Of a stretch of DNA of 64,000 bases, positions 22,155 to 32,845 are shown one piece after another. Each line of letters begins with the position of its first letter. Position 1 is the stretch's first letter. Source of the stretch: Yponomeuta sedellus. Its lineage: Eukaryota > Arthropoda > Insecta > Lepidoptera > Yponomeutidae. The stretch lies in the NCBI GenBank assembly GCA_934045075.1, contig OW203727.1, forward strand, positions 18,970,861 through 19,034,860, in the 5' to 3' direction. Both the position numbers and the translations under genes were made by a program. The notes below the pieces were generated by a model. The model was not told the origin of the DNA. It did no database searches and saw only the letters and a program-made list of their open reading frames with translations.

Positions 22155-22336
22155 CACACAATTTTTGGTTTTTATTTATTTTGTCTAAAATTAAGCAATA
22201 ATAAACATTTAAAATTTTTTTTTCGCAATCAAGATGGCAAAATTAAGACACGGTTTTTTTTAGTTTTGCACGCTGAAGTTTCTTGTACAGAAACACAGAA
22301 GAGAAGAAATTTGACGGTGTCAAAACTATATTTTAA

Positions 22337-22443
22337 ATATTCTTTTTGTTGCACTAACCCGTGCTAAGGACAATTTTAAAACGTATTCTAAATAGGTTTT
22401 TAAAATTGTCCTTGGCAGGGGTTAGTGCAACTAAAAGAATATA
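22337..22443. mobile_element. Tail-only foldback of the internal-tRNA retroposon
   Basis: Both halves are the 3' tail of the retroposon in opposite orientation: GCACTAACCCGTGCTAAGG and, inverted, CCTTGGCAGGGGTTAGTGC. The tRNA-like part is absent from both arms. The outermost TATTCTTTT/AAAAGAATA is part of the palindrome, so no TSD is readable. Confidence 0.7.
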
Positions 22444-22462
22444 ATCATGTGGGTACGGCGAT

Positions 22463-22682
22463 ATTATTCCGAAGTAAAACCTAACTGCAAAGTAGATACT
22501 CGTCACTGCCTGCAAACAATACAGAGAATATTGTAAAGAGGTTTGAAGCTTCGCTGATGCCGCTACTTATCCATTCGCTCAGTTGGGAGAGCGCTGGCAT
22601 GGTTAGCCAGAGGTCGCGGGTTCGAGTCCCGGCATGGGTGGAATTTTTTGCCTCTAAGTAGGGTTTATATCTGAAATTACAA
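22463..22682 (+). mobile_element. Internal-tRNA retroposon, single-arm, tail missing
   Basis: Starts ATTCCGAAGTAAAACC, as the 29024-29308 copy does (ATTCCGATGTAAAAACC), then ATACAGAGAATATTGTAAAG, the tRNA-like module (about 22567-22639) and GCCTCTAAGTAGGGTTT. The 3' tail is missing here. The shared start supports a true 5' end upstream of the tRNA-like part. Confidence 0.7.
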
Positions 22683-23275
22683 AAAACACTATAAGCTGAG
22701 AAATACTGCATAAACAATCAGCACAACTCAGGCAAAAACTTTTAAGTTCAAATTCATTATTATCATTTATTAATTTAATTATGTGTATGAAATGAAATGT
22801 ATTTTAATCGAAAAAAAAAAAAGACGTACGTCTAAATTAAATACATTGCATTGAATTACATTGCTGATGTTGTTAGACCAAATTAGACCCTCAAGTTTTC
22901 TCACAATATTTTCCCCTACAGTACTAGCAAGTCATACTGCTAATACAACTTCACAAATATATAAAATCAACATATTGCTACTTTGTCTAGTTGCCTAAGC
23001 TCGTGGTGCTTGAAAAGTAGCGTGAGCAGCTCACAGTCATTTTTAGTGCCGAGTAGAGCCGTTAGAAAACCCCAGTAGAGCTATTTCTAGCGACACGTCT
23101 GTCTGAGTCCTTAGATAATGGCCGACTAGAAGTACAGCAAGCTTCACAAGTTCTTAGCTAAGTATATAGATAGCTTAGCTATCTGTCTAGGATATATAAA
23201 CTATGTATAGGTACAAAGTAATATCTCCTGGAAGTGCTTTTGCGTGTAGGATTTCTTGACGACTGTGCAGTGCAC
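22683..23275. other. No gene seen
   Basis: Nothing recognised apart from AT-rich sequence. Confidence 0.35.
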
Positions 23276-23365
23276 ACTAATAAAGTCCCAAAAATACAGG
23301 CCTAGCCTAGTTTGGGGACTGCCGGTAAACATAAAACAATTTTTTGTAATACCCTCCACTGTATA
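23276..23365 (+). repeat. LINE 3' fragment
   Basis: AGGCCTAG...TTTGGGGACTGCCGGTAA resembles the LINE 3' end at 38440-38620 (AGGCCTAGTGTGGGGATCACCGTAA). Short and decayed. Confidence 0.45.
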
Positions 23366-23464
23366 TTTATGTTATTTCAATTTGTATTATCTTCTTGGAA
23401 ATAAATTATTTACTGCCTTACTTAGCTGAAACTAACATAGATTGTTTATTAACATTACATACAC

Positions 23465-23590
23465 TCACGACTGTATCCCAGCGGGGTAGGCATAGACCAG
23501 GGACTGCTACCTGCCACAATCCTTACAGATCACCTTCGCTTCATCAACGTTCATTAGTCGTTGCATGTACACAAGCCGTTTTCGGCCTTC
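23465..23590 (-). pseudogene. LINE C-terminus/3' end, family B
   Basis: The minus strand carries the MNVDEAKVIC-type end and the CCCAGCGGGG-type 3' end. Truncated. Confidence 0.6.
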
Positions 23591-24299
23591 GTTTATTTAT
23601 TTTCGCTTAAAAATACAGGCAACAGAAAGGTCTTTCAGTATTTCTGATAGTGAACTACTTAAGGGTCGACTTAATGTGCATTGTTCTACAGACTAAGCCG
23701 GACGCGAGATTCGGAAGTCCAGCGGAAAATGAATTTTATGTGTTTAATAATCAAGATAAAAACGGCGTGCACCTCGCCATTTAAGCCACTCTCTCTAGAG
23801 GCTGGAATCCGTTAAGCGATGGCACGCATTACTGTCTCCATTTAATATGCACAAAACATAGCCACAAAAATTTATAATAAGTAATAATAACCCGATGTCA
23901 CAAAACAAAAATTAGGTAAAAAATGTACTGCATTCAAAACACTATGTATGAGGATATACAGGGCGTCCTAAAGTTATGGGCCATGAAGGGAAAGTACCTT
24001 AAATATCGTGTATAGTGAATTTTGCTGAAATAATACTTTACGCTACTTTTAAAAGTTAGTAATTCTGCATTCAAAGATTTTCTAATAATTACTTGCCTTG
24101 TCTGGGAATCGAACCGACTTAAATTTAAAAAAACCCTTACTTTTATGATGCCAATCGAAATAATGGGCAAAAAATAATAACTCTTTTTAATTAACCTACT
24201 ATTTTAAAAGAAAGGAACAGCGTGAAATTAATCATTTTAATCAAATTAAAAACATACATGAAACTGCCGTAGTCGTAGTAGGATGGAGAGATGAGGTTT

Positions 24300-24495
24300 T
24301 AGCTGGTATCATCATCATAATTAGCTGGTGTTAGTCCACTGCTGCTAGACATAGGCCTCTCCCAGGATACACCACTGAGCCCTATCTTCGGCTCTCCTTT
24401 TCCCGTCACTGCCCACCAATTTGCAAATGTCGTCGCTCCACCTGGTCACAGGGCGTCCTACGCTACGTTGTCGGTCCTACGGCAGATATGACCCT
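24300..24495 (-). repeat. RTE-like LINE 3' end, fragment
   Basis: On the minus strand it ends in a GATGAT array preceded by a CAGCAGTGGAC-like block. The first part (24440-24490) matches 1720-1765 (AGGGCGTCCTACGCTACGTT). Confidence 0.55.
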
Positions 24496-24663
24496 GCCAC
24501 TGCCACTTCCGTTTACTAATCCGTTTAGTAGGTACGGAAAATTGAAATTTATATAAATTAGCTGTCGATATCGACGATTAAAAAGCAGTCCTATAAACTT
24601 TTCTTATTACCAAATAGTGTAAGCAAACAATTAACTAATATACAAAAAGTGAAAACATAACTA

Positions 24664-24882
24664 TTATACTATTTTTATTTTTAATGCAATAACCCGTGCT
24701 AAGGACAGTTTTAAAAACCTATTTACATAATACAGAGAATAGTGTAAAGAGGTTCGACATTTCACTGATGCCGGTGAGTCGCCCATTAGCTCAGTTGGAA
24801 AGAGCGCTGGCACGGATAGCCAGAGGTCGCGGGTTTGAATCCCGGCATGGGTGGAATTTTTAGCCTCTAAATAGGTTTTTAA
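24664..24882. mobile_element. Foldback retroposon, unequal arms
   Basis: Left arm: only the reversed tail (24664-24724). Right arm: forward sequence from ATACAGAGAATAGTGTAAAG through the complete tRNA-like module (about 24780-24852) to TAAATAGGTTTTTAAAA. The right arm again stops at the same internal A/T-rich site. TSD not evident. Confidence 0.75.
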
Positions 24883-26035
24883 AATAATTTTCATTTTCCA
24901 GAGACTACCGAAAGCTATGCACTCCATCTTCGACTATACCGTGCGAAGTACGTCCATCGACATCAGCACTCTAGCGTATTGGGATATGGGAATACTGCAT
25001 TGGCTTACTTGACACCACTGTCATCTTAAATTCAACTTAGCACTCCGCCAACATTATGGCTGGTCCCTCAAGGCAATTTAGACTGTCTTAGTGTTTCGGT
25101 TTTCATTTAATACTATGCAACGGCAGTTGTTATTTATCGTGAGGGAGTTATGTGAGCGAATTTGTCTACCCAGAACATATTTTACACAATGCATCTCGGT
25201 ATTTTTTTACTCCCGAGTAGAATAGAGTAGATAAGATTTTATTCAATAAGAAGTTTCTGAACAAAGCATGTAAGTGAAACCGGAACTAAGTTAATAAGAC
25301 TATGTAAGATATGTAAGTAAGAAAAAAATATTGAACACCGGACCTCATAGTGAACTTCAATTTTTATACCATCACTTACATAGGCTATTCATGTCTTCAT
25401 ATCAGTGTGATATGTAATGTGTAAATGCGTCGTTGAGTCAATCGCATTTCCACAAATGAAGGAATCTGACGAAGAGTCTGCCAGTCTAGCATAAAGGCCA
25501 GGCAATTTAGAATGCAGTTTTTCTTTTCCCCCATAAAAATCTTGAAACGGCCAGAAAACAATAAAACAACTGGAAGAATAAAAAGTTTATACAGCTTGAT
25601 TCAGAAAACAAAAGGAATTCATACTTATGATACGACTTTTTTCGAGAAGTGTGCTTGCTTATTTCACGTCCATACCCTTACCAACGTAAAGTTAAACAAA
25701 TATATGAGTTTCTTTTAAACATCACAAAAAAATGTCTTAATAGTGACGTGGGCACAATGTGTACCAAACGCTACTAAAATAATTCATTAAAATAACGCCT
25801 TACGACCAACCTTCACAAGTTGGAGATGCACCTTAAGAAAAGACGTTCTGTGGGGCTTAAAGATAAAAAACTTAATATGTCTTTTTTTTACAAACAGGGA
25901 TATTTACATTAATTAATATGATCAAACATAAGAAAAATAAAGTAGATGTTTTTTGTAACATTTTCTGTGCAGAGAAATATAAACTGCATTATCACCTCGG
26001 ACTGTTGAGCTTTCTTACCTACAAAAAACTTATAC
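24883..26035. other. No gene seen
   Basis: AT-rich; no supported coding or repeat feature. Confidence 0.35.
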
Positions 26036-26037
26036 CC

Positions 26038-26190
26038 GACTAGCTCTGACCGCGACTCCGTTCACGACGAATTTTGATAAAAACGTTTTCCTACGGGTAT
26101 GCGGAAATGGTGGAGTACGGCCTATCCTTGCTGCGATGCAAGAAGAGACCTGTGACCCAGCAGTGGAGCCATACAAGGGTTGATATCGAT
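26038..26190. repeat. Helitron 3' end (minus) and 5S SINE 3' part (plus)
   Basis: CTAGCTCTGACCGCGACTCCG (26041-26061) is a Helitron-like 3' terminus in reverse. At 26103-26190 follows a 5'-truncated 5S-derived SINE end with CAGTGGAGCC and GGGTTGATATCGATG. Confidence 0.55.
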
Positions 26191-26229
26191 GCGAAAGTAA
26201 TTAATTAGTATTACTCAGATTTAAGAAAT

Positions 26230-26284
26230 CATGTTGGTATTCTTTTTTCTGGCTGTGCAATAAAGTGGTTTCTATCTATCTATT
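26230..26284 (+). repeat. LINE 3' end with CTAT tail
   Basis: TTTCTGGCTGTGCAATAAAG followed by CTATCTATCTAT; partner of 10620-10667. Confidence 0.55.
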
Positions 26285-26550
26285 TAATTAAAAACTTTTT
26301 AAGTGTCAATCTGAGTGTCAAACTTTGTCAAAATACTTACATTGAGCTGTTTGTATGGTTAAGTGCCTCATTTAAACAGTCAAATATTCATATTTAAATT
26401 ATTAGTGGTATGTTTACCAGTATGCATGGTACTTGCTAGTTTTAGTTCGTAAAGCAAAAGCTATTGTTTTGCCGGAAACAAATAAAACAGCTGGGTCGTT
26501 AGAGCATAAGTCTGGGGACATTTCCTTTATTGGACTGGAAGAAAGTAGGA

Positions 26551-26672
26551 TGTTTGTTTGTTACGCTTTATTGCACAAAAATTAAGAAACAGAAACATAA
26601 CTTAAATAACAGGTAAGTGTTGATGTACAAAGGCGGACTTATTTCAAAAGAAATTTCTTCCAGCCAGCCTAA
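26551..26672 (-). repeat. LINE 3' end with AAAC tail, family C
   Basis: On the minus strand: GGCTGGCTGGAAGAAATTTC, AATAAGTCCGCCTTTG, GCAATAAAGCGTAACAAAC. The same order is at 58098-58437. Non-coding. Confidence 0.65.
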
Positions 26673-26771
26673 GAAAGATTCTGAACAATAAAACAGAGAG
26701 CGGGAGATAGCAAATATAGCTAAACAAGAAAAATAAAATCTAAAATCACCTATTTCAAGTTAATAGTTACC

Positions 26772-26895
26772 TATGTCTGTTTTTTGTTTCGTTTATTTGT
26801 ATATTTGGTTTATTTCTATTGTGCTCATGTTGTGTTAATTGTCTGGTTTTTTGTTTCTGTGATGTGTCTTGTTGGTATAATAAATGTCTTTCTTT
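26772..26895 (+). repeat. LINE-like 3' end, family A
   Basis: Near-identical to 343-476, ending TATAATAAATGTCTTTCTTT and then ATT repeats. Confidence 0.55.
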
Positions 26896-27019
26896 ATTAA
26901 TATTATTATTATTAGGTTGGCACTTTATTCGAATAACGTTGAGATTTTTGAACTGGAAACAAGTCAACGATAATAATAAACTGCTGTAGACATTCTATCA
27001 AGTAATCGTATCATCAGAT

Positions 27020-27227
27020 CACATCAAGTAATATAATAAAGGCGAAAGTTTGTGTGTGTTTGTTACTTCTTCGCGTCTAAGCGGCTGGAGTGATTTTAAT
27101 AAAATTTGGTATGTAGGTAGCTAATACCCTGCACTAACTCATAGGCTATGTTTCACTGCGTGAAAATATCTTATTCCCGTGGGAATATCTTAAACTGCGG
27201 GTAACAACGCTTAACAACAGGTAGTTG
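27020..27227 (+). mobile_element. Helitron-like element, altered 3' end
   Basis: Close to 21432-21640 throughout (AAAGGCGAAAGTTTGTGTG, CTTCTTCGCGTCTAAGCGG). The 3' end reads GGTAGTT where CTAGT is expected, so the terminus has mutated. Confidence 0.6.
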
Positions 27228-27397
27228 ATGATAATCAACAGTAATTAAAGTAAAGCAGAAGTCAGTCTATAAAGCCTACTATTTGCTGTTGAACATTGGC
27301 ACTGCACTACATTTAAGCTTATATCGTTATTTAAGCTGTAGGTTTGTCAAATAAACTTAAAAATAAAATAAAGAAACCATTATCATTAGAAACCAGA

Positions 27398-27610
27398 CGA
27401 CCTCTGTGGCGTAACGGTAGTGCATCTACCTGCCATGCAGGAGGTCCCGGGTTCGAATCCCGGCTGGGAACAAAAAAAAAAACCCCAGGTCTTGGATGTT
27501 TACATGTTTGTGATGTCGTTGTTTCTGGTTCCCACGACACAGGGTATCCTAGTGTGGGGCCAGAAGCAATGTATGTGCCTGTATGTAAATGTTATGTTAT
27601 GTTATTATTA
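27398..27610 (+). mobile_element. tRNA-Gly-like SINE, full length
   Basis: The head CCTCTGTGGCGTAACGGTAG...GGTCCCGGGTTCGAATCCC resembles tRNA-Gly, with a TGCC sequence in the anticodon loop (GCC anticodon) and a good B box. An A-run linker (27473-27483) precedes a body with CACGACACAGGGTATCCTAG and an ATGTT-repeat tail. It should be pol III transcribed if intact. Other copies: 7279, 42354, 46865, 56493, 59015. The ORFs along it are by-products. Confidence 0.8.
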
Positions 27611-27659
27611 AAATTAACAAAGTTATATTTATAATGTAGGTATATTTAAAATAGCGACA

Positions 27660-27980
27660 TCTATCTTCTATAGTATTAAAATGAATCGCTGAATGTGTTG
27701 GTAAGCGCAAATCTCGAGAGAAGCTGAACCGATTTCGCTAACTCTTTTTAGTATATTCATTGAAGTACGAGGATGGTTCTTACGGAGAGAAAAATAAATA
27801 AAAAAATTAAAGAATCGACTGTTGGGAGATACGAAGTTCGCTGGGTCAGCTAGTATTCTATAAATGTTAAAGTTTGTAATTGTTTGTTACTCAATCACGC
27901 AATAACGGCTTAAGGGATTTTTATGAAACTTGATGTACAGATAGACAAAGATCTGAATTGAGACATAGATACTTATAGCC
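27660..27980 (+). mobile_element. Two Helitron-like elements head to tail
   Basis: The first (27660-27853) begins TCTATCTTCTATAG and ends GCTGGGTCAGCTAG, with TACGAAGTTCGC just inside, as in lepidopteran Lep1-type Helitrons. Three bases later the second begins TCTATAAATGTTAAAGTTTG and runs to about 27980, sharing the GACAAAGATCTGAATTGAG block with 12880-13035. The second lacks a clear 3' end. Confidence 0.65.
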
Positions 27981-28011
27981 CGGTAAAAATAAGAATATTC
28001 TTAGTTATATA

Positions 28012-28168
28012 TTAAACGGGTCAAATCGCGATTATTTATTAGGTAAAACGAAAATTAACTATGTCTACCGGAGACCACGGCAACTGTAACGCTGCCGAAA
28101 CGTCGGGAAATAAGGTAATTACGTTTTACCTAATAAATAATTGCGTTTTGCGCCTTTTAATATATAAC
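28012..28168. mobile_element. Foldback MITE, AAACGTCGGGAAATAA family
   Basis: Arms AGGTAAAACGAAAATTA.../...GTAATTACGTTTTACCT with outer TATATTAAACGGG/CCTTTTAATATATAA are inverted repeats around GAGACCACGGCAACTG...GCCGAAACGTCGG. Fragments of the same family occur at 14392, 39800, 40735 and 57080. No ORF. Confidence 0.65.
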
Positions 28169-28189
28169 TATGTATGAGTATCGTGAATC

Positions 28190-28425
28190 ATTAAGAAAGA
28201 ATATTCTTTATTGTACACCAGGAAAAAACAATCAGACAAACAGATTGAGAGTTATTGAAGGAAAAGAGAGACGGGAAGTGATGCAAATATGAATAATACT
28301 TAAAAATAATATATTTACATAAACAATCACATATTATACATATAGCAATTATAACCAAACATAAAGTTACATCAGTTACCATAAAGTAATGCGGTAATGC
28401 GTTATCGTGGAATAATTTCAATCGT
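28190..28425 (-). repeat. LINE 3' UTR fragment
   Basis: On the minus strand it ends TTCCTGGTGTACAATAAAGAATATTC, like the 3' end of the 4.7-kb LINE (GTGTACAATAAAGAGTTC). AT-rich upstream part, no coding. Confidence 0.5.
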
Positions 28426-28569
28426 GGGCCAAGCCACGCGTTGAAGCTAGTTAAAAATTAATTTAATTATATTTTTATATGTTCCTAGATACATTGCTCC
28501 GTACAATAACAATTAAATGCCACTTCGCCACTTAAAAAAATACGATTAAGGGCCAAGGGCCGTGCCTCT

Positions 28570-28775
28570 TTATTATATAAGTTTTTAATCTTGCTGCCGC
28601 AGTGCGAGTCCATTGGGCTGCGTTCCAAGAATTTGGTTCTGCGACGTAAGCGGCAATCCACGTTGGACAGACAGGGGCGAATAGTTAGCAAGCTCTACAT
28701 CGTCATCGACGGTAAATTTTATTATTACGAAGTTTCGCCACAAATGACAGTTTTAGATGGCAACTGTATTTGAAA
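28570..28775. other. Unassigned G+C-richer patch
   Basis: Both strands are open for about 60 codons and composition is higher in G+C than around. One frame reads KLYIVIDGKFYYYEVSPQM. I recognise no family; it may be a host exon or an old element. Confidence 0.25.
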
Positions 28776-28789
28776 GAAAAATATATATT

Positions 28790-28945
28790 GAACGAAAACA
28801 TCGAGAGGAAACCTCAGTGTCCGAGGTGTTCAACTTATCAGCTCTTGAAATTGCCAATGTGCGGTGGTAATTAACCCCATACTGTTTCTATCTGCGAGAA
28901 GGTGTCCCGCAGTGGGATGCATATAGGCTGTACCCGTATATATTG
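28790..28945 (+). repeat. TACC-type SINE, 3' half
   Basis: Matches the body after the GAAAACATCG-GAGGAAACC junction (TGTCCGAGGTGTTCAA, TTGAAATTGCCAAT). The tRNA-like head is missing. Confidence 0.6.
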
Positions 28946-29023
28946 GCACGAAAAAAGTCGTCATAACGAGAGGGAGGATGATGCAGAGAAATAATTGTAA
29001 TGTATAAAAACTCGTAATTCAGT

Positions 29024-29308
29024 TTATATTCCTTTTAATGCACTAACCCGAGCTGAGGACCATTCTCAAAAAAGCTATTTAGAGGCTAAAAATTCAACCC
29101 ATACCGGGATTTGAACCCGCGACCTCTGGCTATCCGTGCCAGCACTCTTTCCAACAGAGCTAATGGGCGACACACGGGCATTAGTGAAATTTCGAACCTC
29201 TTTACAATATTCTCTGTATTAAGGCAGCGACATCTGGCTGAAGTAATTCGCGTCACTTGTAGCCCCGAGTTCCTACTTTGCAGTTCGGTTTTTACATCGG
29301 AATGATAG
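29024..29308 (-). mobile_element. Internal-tRNA retroposon, reference single-arm copy
   Basis: CGTAATTCAGT flanks the insert (29013-29023, 29309-29319), an 11-bp TSD defining a 285-bp element. On the minus strand it begins ATCATTCCGATGTAAAAACC; about 139 nt follow before a tRNA-like module (29097-29169), then GAATTTTTAGCCTCTAAATAG and a tail with GGGTTAGTGCATTAAAAGG. The tRNA-like part has A and B boxes but an atypical anticodon loop (ACGGATA). Typical tRNA-SINEs start with the tRNA part; here it is internal. Either the 5' part was acquired or the whole derives from a longer transcript. No ORF. Confidence 0.8.
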
Positions 29309-29339
29309 CGTAATTCAGTGTTTGTTATCGAACTCCTCC

Positions 29340-29462
29340 GAAATGGCTTCGGCAATTTTAAAGATACTAATACACAAAAAAATCTTAAAAATGGCAGGTC
29401 AAAGGTCTGAGAACAGGTCGTAGGGTAATTAAGGGGGACACTACGTTTGCTGGGTTTGCTAG
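29340..29462 (+). mobile_element. Helitron-like 3' part
   Basis: Ends TTTGCTGGGTTTGCTAG(T), with GTCGTAGGGTAATTAAGGG inside, shared with the next element. 5' end unclear. Confidence 0.45.
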
Positions 29463-29499
29463 TTTTATTTTTTATCCTATTTCATGTCTTTGTGTACAG

Positions 29500-29619
29500 T
29501 GTATAGTGTTCACCTCCTCTAACACAGCTTCACCGATTTTTAAGATTTTTGTGGATTTATTGGTCTGAGAATAGGCCGTAGGGTAATCAATGACGAAACA
29601 ACTTTGCGGGGTCAGCTAG
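29500..29619 (+). mobile_element. Helitron-like 3' part
   Basis: Ends GGGGTCAGCTAG(T) at 29608-29620; contains CACCGATTTTTAAGATTTTTG and GCCGTAGGGTAATCAATG. Confidence 0.5.
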
Positions 29620-29699
29620 TAACACATATATATTTTTTTCTTATTTTATGTGTTCAGTGTAATTTTGTTCTAAAACAATACCTTACGTAATTATGTAAT

Positions 29700-29995
29700 A
29701 CTACTACGTAATAACGTTTCGGACGAGAAATTAAAAACGCAACTTCACCGCATACCTACCGGAAAGCGACTGCAGCGGGACGGGGCAAGTGTAATAACTC
29801 ATTGTCAACGCCACAAAGAATTTTAGAACTAAGAGTCGTCGCCGCAGATTCGAGGAAACGAAAATCAGAAACTTGGCTATCGCCGAGACAAGGTAATTTA
29901 CGAACTGTCCCCAGTGAGGCTCTCCCAGACGTCTTGCAAATGGAAACCTCTTGATTCGGGAAGGCAAGGTGGGCACCAGTCACATTGCAAGTATT
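29700..29995. other. Unassigned G+C-richer patch
   Basis: Two overlapping minus-strand ORFs (29731-29976, 29756-29983) and higher G+C than the neighbours. No motif recognised and no convincing splice sites seen. Confidence 0.25.
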
Positions 29996-30352
29996 TACTT
30001 CAGACGGTCACCTCAACTACCTTAAAAAAACTAAAAAAGGAAGTACTGAATTGAGATAAAGAAAACATTTGAACTTCATTCAAAATAAGTTCCCACTTCA
30101 AAATTTTTCTTCAAGGATATGCGATTTAAGCTGTCTTAGCAAAATTTGTCTGCGTATTAAATTTACGTATCCCGAGAGTTGAAGTTCTATGGTATAAATT
30201 TTGCGTACGTCAGCCACCTTTGAAATCAGGAAGCTGAAATTGTGGAAGGATATAAAATAAACATGCCCCTAGTAACGGGAGGGAACTCTACTGGGCTTTG
30301 CTTTTAGCTTCGCAACATGTTTAACTGCCAATTTATCACAGGACAACGTGAC

Positions 30353-30466
30353 ATAACCTCACGCCTGTATCCCAGAGGGGTCAGCAGAGAGCCGGGACTG
30401 ATACTTGCCACGATCCTGACAGATCACCTTCGCTTCATCAACGTTCATTAGTCGTTGCATGCACAC
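30353..30466 (-). pseudogene. LINE C-terminus/3' end, family B
   Basis: Minus strand: MQRLMNVDEAKVICQDRGKY then the end containing CCTCTGGGATACAGG. It abuts the SINE that follows. Confidence 0.6.
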
Positions 30467-30469
30467 ACG

Positions 30470-30730
30470 CTGTAGCGGTGGTAGCGGAGCGGTGTAGAAC
30501 GCCGGCTTCTCAATCGGGAGGTCGTGGATTCGAACCCCGGCGTGTACCAATGACTTTGTTTTTTATGTTATGTACATTTGTGAAATTATAGTAGCAATAC
30601 TACTCGCTGACCGTGAAGGAAAACATCGTAAGGAAACCCTAGTGTCTGAGGTGTTAGCGTACCTTAGCGCTTGCTACGTACAATGGCCCAACTATGAGGC
30701 TAAGTGCGGAAATCTCAGGTCTAACTAACT
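30470..30730 (+). mobile_element. TACC-type tRNA-related SINE
   Basis: A tRNA-like head (GTGGTAGCGGAGCGG; B box GGATTCGAACCCC), then GTGTACCAATGACTTTG, GTGAAGGAAAACATCGTAAGG and the body to about 30730 (AGTGTCTGAGGTGTTAG). Related copies: 39672, 40085, 40328, 57790, 60829 and the LINE-split copy at 32334/37151. Bodies differ, so at least two 3' subtypes exist. Confidence 0.7.
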
Positions 30731-32333
30731 AACTATGCACTCACGCCGGTTTACGACACTTTCACAGGACGTTGTCGGGAATTATCGGACATCACAGAAA
30801 AAAACAGCATTTTCGTAAGGTTATAAGCAGAAAGGTTTCATATATATTAAAATAAAATATTAATTTTATTACCATTATATAGTACCTACTTTGTAAAAAA
30901 GCTGTTTTTTATGTTGTTATTTTTAAAGTCTCTTTTAAAAAATAAAAACATGTTTATTTATAAAAATGATTACATTAATTATGATCTGTTGTGACGGGTA
31001 AATTGTGCTCTTTATAGTTAGCACCGGTTTCCAGATCGCAAGTGAGTCACAAGCGTGAGCAAAACAGTGCTACTATGGACTCTCGAGCTTTCAGACTAGG
31101 CCGAGCCTATGTCGAGGAAAGCCATTGATTGTATTTACAGCGTATCTTTGCAAATTTAATTTTCTTTTTGTAGCTTTCGTTTTCCTTACCATGCCTACGC
31201 AGCTAAACTAGCAGGGGCATAGTATTAGATATTTAATACCTACAAATTGTCTACAATGAAATATATTTCAGTTTAGAGATGACAATTGGCAAACTTTTAG
31301 CTAATCTCAAACCAAAAATGGTATATAATTTTTTTTGTACACCTTCTCTTATGCAAGAAAGAATTAATAATATCAATCAATCAAACAAACAAATCAATTT
31401 ATTTCACCGCAAAGAATTTACATTCCGTTTGCTGAATGTCAGTGTAACATATAACTCGTTACCTATTTTAAACAATTATTTACTATTATTAATGTGCCTA
31501 TTATTTACTATTCACCATTCTCAATAATAACGATGAAGAGTAAATAAGTCTTAAATAATCACTGCAAAAACTTTTCATCGTGCGTTCGGAAAATAAAGCA
31601 AGTTTTAATCAGCAGTTTAAATGTCAAACTAAAAGTCAATGTTAATATCGCCTTTTCTTTTGTTTTAATTTTTGTGTTCATACTTAAAACCCTATCGACG
31701 GGAGACCATCAACGACTCCATAAAATACAATCTTCAACAGAACAATCTCTCTTAAATTTCATTTAGTCCACGGAAGTAAAAATATATGCTGAAACATTCA
31801 AAAAAGCTTCCGAAAACTGGATTCCACGGTTTTATTTGCAAAACACGCAGGATTTTTAGCGAGCGCGTAAAACTGTCGAAAACTGATTACAGAAACGTCG
31901 ATCTGGCCTGTCCCAAATGAGGGCAATTCTACAAAGCAAAAAAGTACAAAAGGCCAAATTTTGTTTTGTTTCGTCTACACTACAGTAAGTAGTCAAAGTC
32001 AGTTACTCATCAAAACTACCTCGTTGCCTAATCAGACTCATATCTCAATCTATTTTATCTACTAAAGAAAAGAAAATATAAATACATATTGTAACGATGC
32101 AAACCTCTTTATACCATTCTTTATATTTTATTTATTTTTCTATCTATTATTTTCAAATATTTAAATTGTGTCACACGTTTTTCTGTTCTTATTATGATTA
32201 AATAACAGTACCTATCTTCAAATAAAGCAACAATTGAAGTCGTTCCAGTTTTTATTATTTATAAAAGATATACAACATTTCATTGGCGCAAAAAAAAATT
32301 TTTATATATAAATATTTAATGGCATGAATCACG
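30731..32333. other. No gene seen
   Basis: AT-rich. An 82-codon ORF (31279-31527) has a stretch FRLLNVSVTYNSLP that weakly resembles the C-terminal LWNSLP motif of CR1-like LINEs, but the match is too slight to call. Confidence 0.3.
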
Positions 32334-32448
32334 ATGGCCTTTACCTTTGCGTAATGTGATGATTTATTCTGCGTCTAGTAGCATTTTCACTCACACTAGA
32401 TGGAAAAAGGGACCAATTGGACGCTCCAGTGCCTGCGACATTGTTTTA
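32334..32448 (-). repeat. SINE, 3' part, split by the LINE
   Basis: Matches the minus-strand SINE at 40328-40450 (ATTTTCACTCACACTAGATGG, AGTGCCTG). It continues beyond the LINE at 37151. TTGTTTTA at 32441-32448 is the left TSD of the LINE. Confidence 0.75.
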
Positions 32449-32845
32449 GATTAGATTAGAACTCTTTATTGTACACACCAGAAAACAAAATACATAAAAA
32501 GGCTTACACATCTAAGCTATTGCCGTATACAATTGGCGGTCTTATCGCTAAAAGCGATCTCTTCCAGACAACCTTGGGATGGATAGAACTGAAAGATGAA
32601 GAGAGTAGGTAGGTAGGTGTACATGTAGTATACAGGAAGAATATGTACATAAACTGACTTACAACTAATATTCATATATATTTAATAAAATACATAAACT
32701 AGGCCATATATATAATATTATTAATGTATAAATTATACAAACATACATAATTATATAGTTATAATATAATAATACATACATTTTATATGAAATCAAACAA
32801 CAACGAAAACTTACTATGATTACTATGTAGATAATCATAATAACA

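Noticed and set aside
27400..27472. Functional tRNA-Gly gene
   Set aside because: It is the head of a SINE with linker, body and tail and several copies; the stem pairing is imperfect.
31279..31527. CR1-like LINE C-terminus
   Set aside because: Only a vague SVTYNSLP similarity and no other conserved block.
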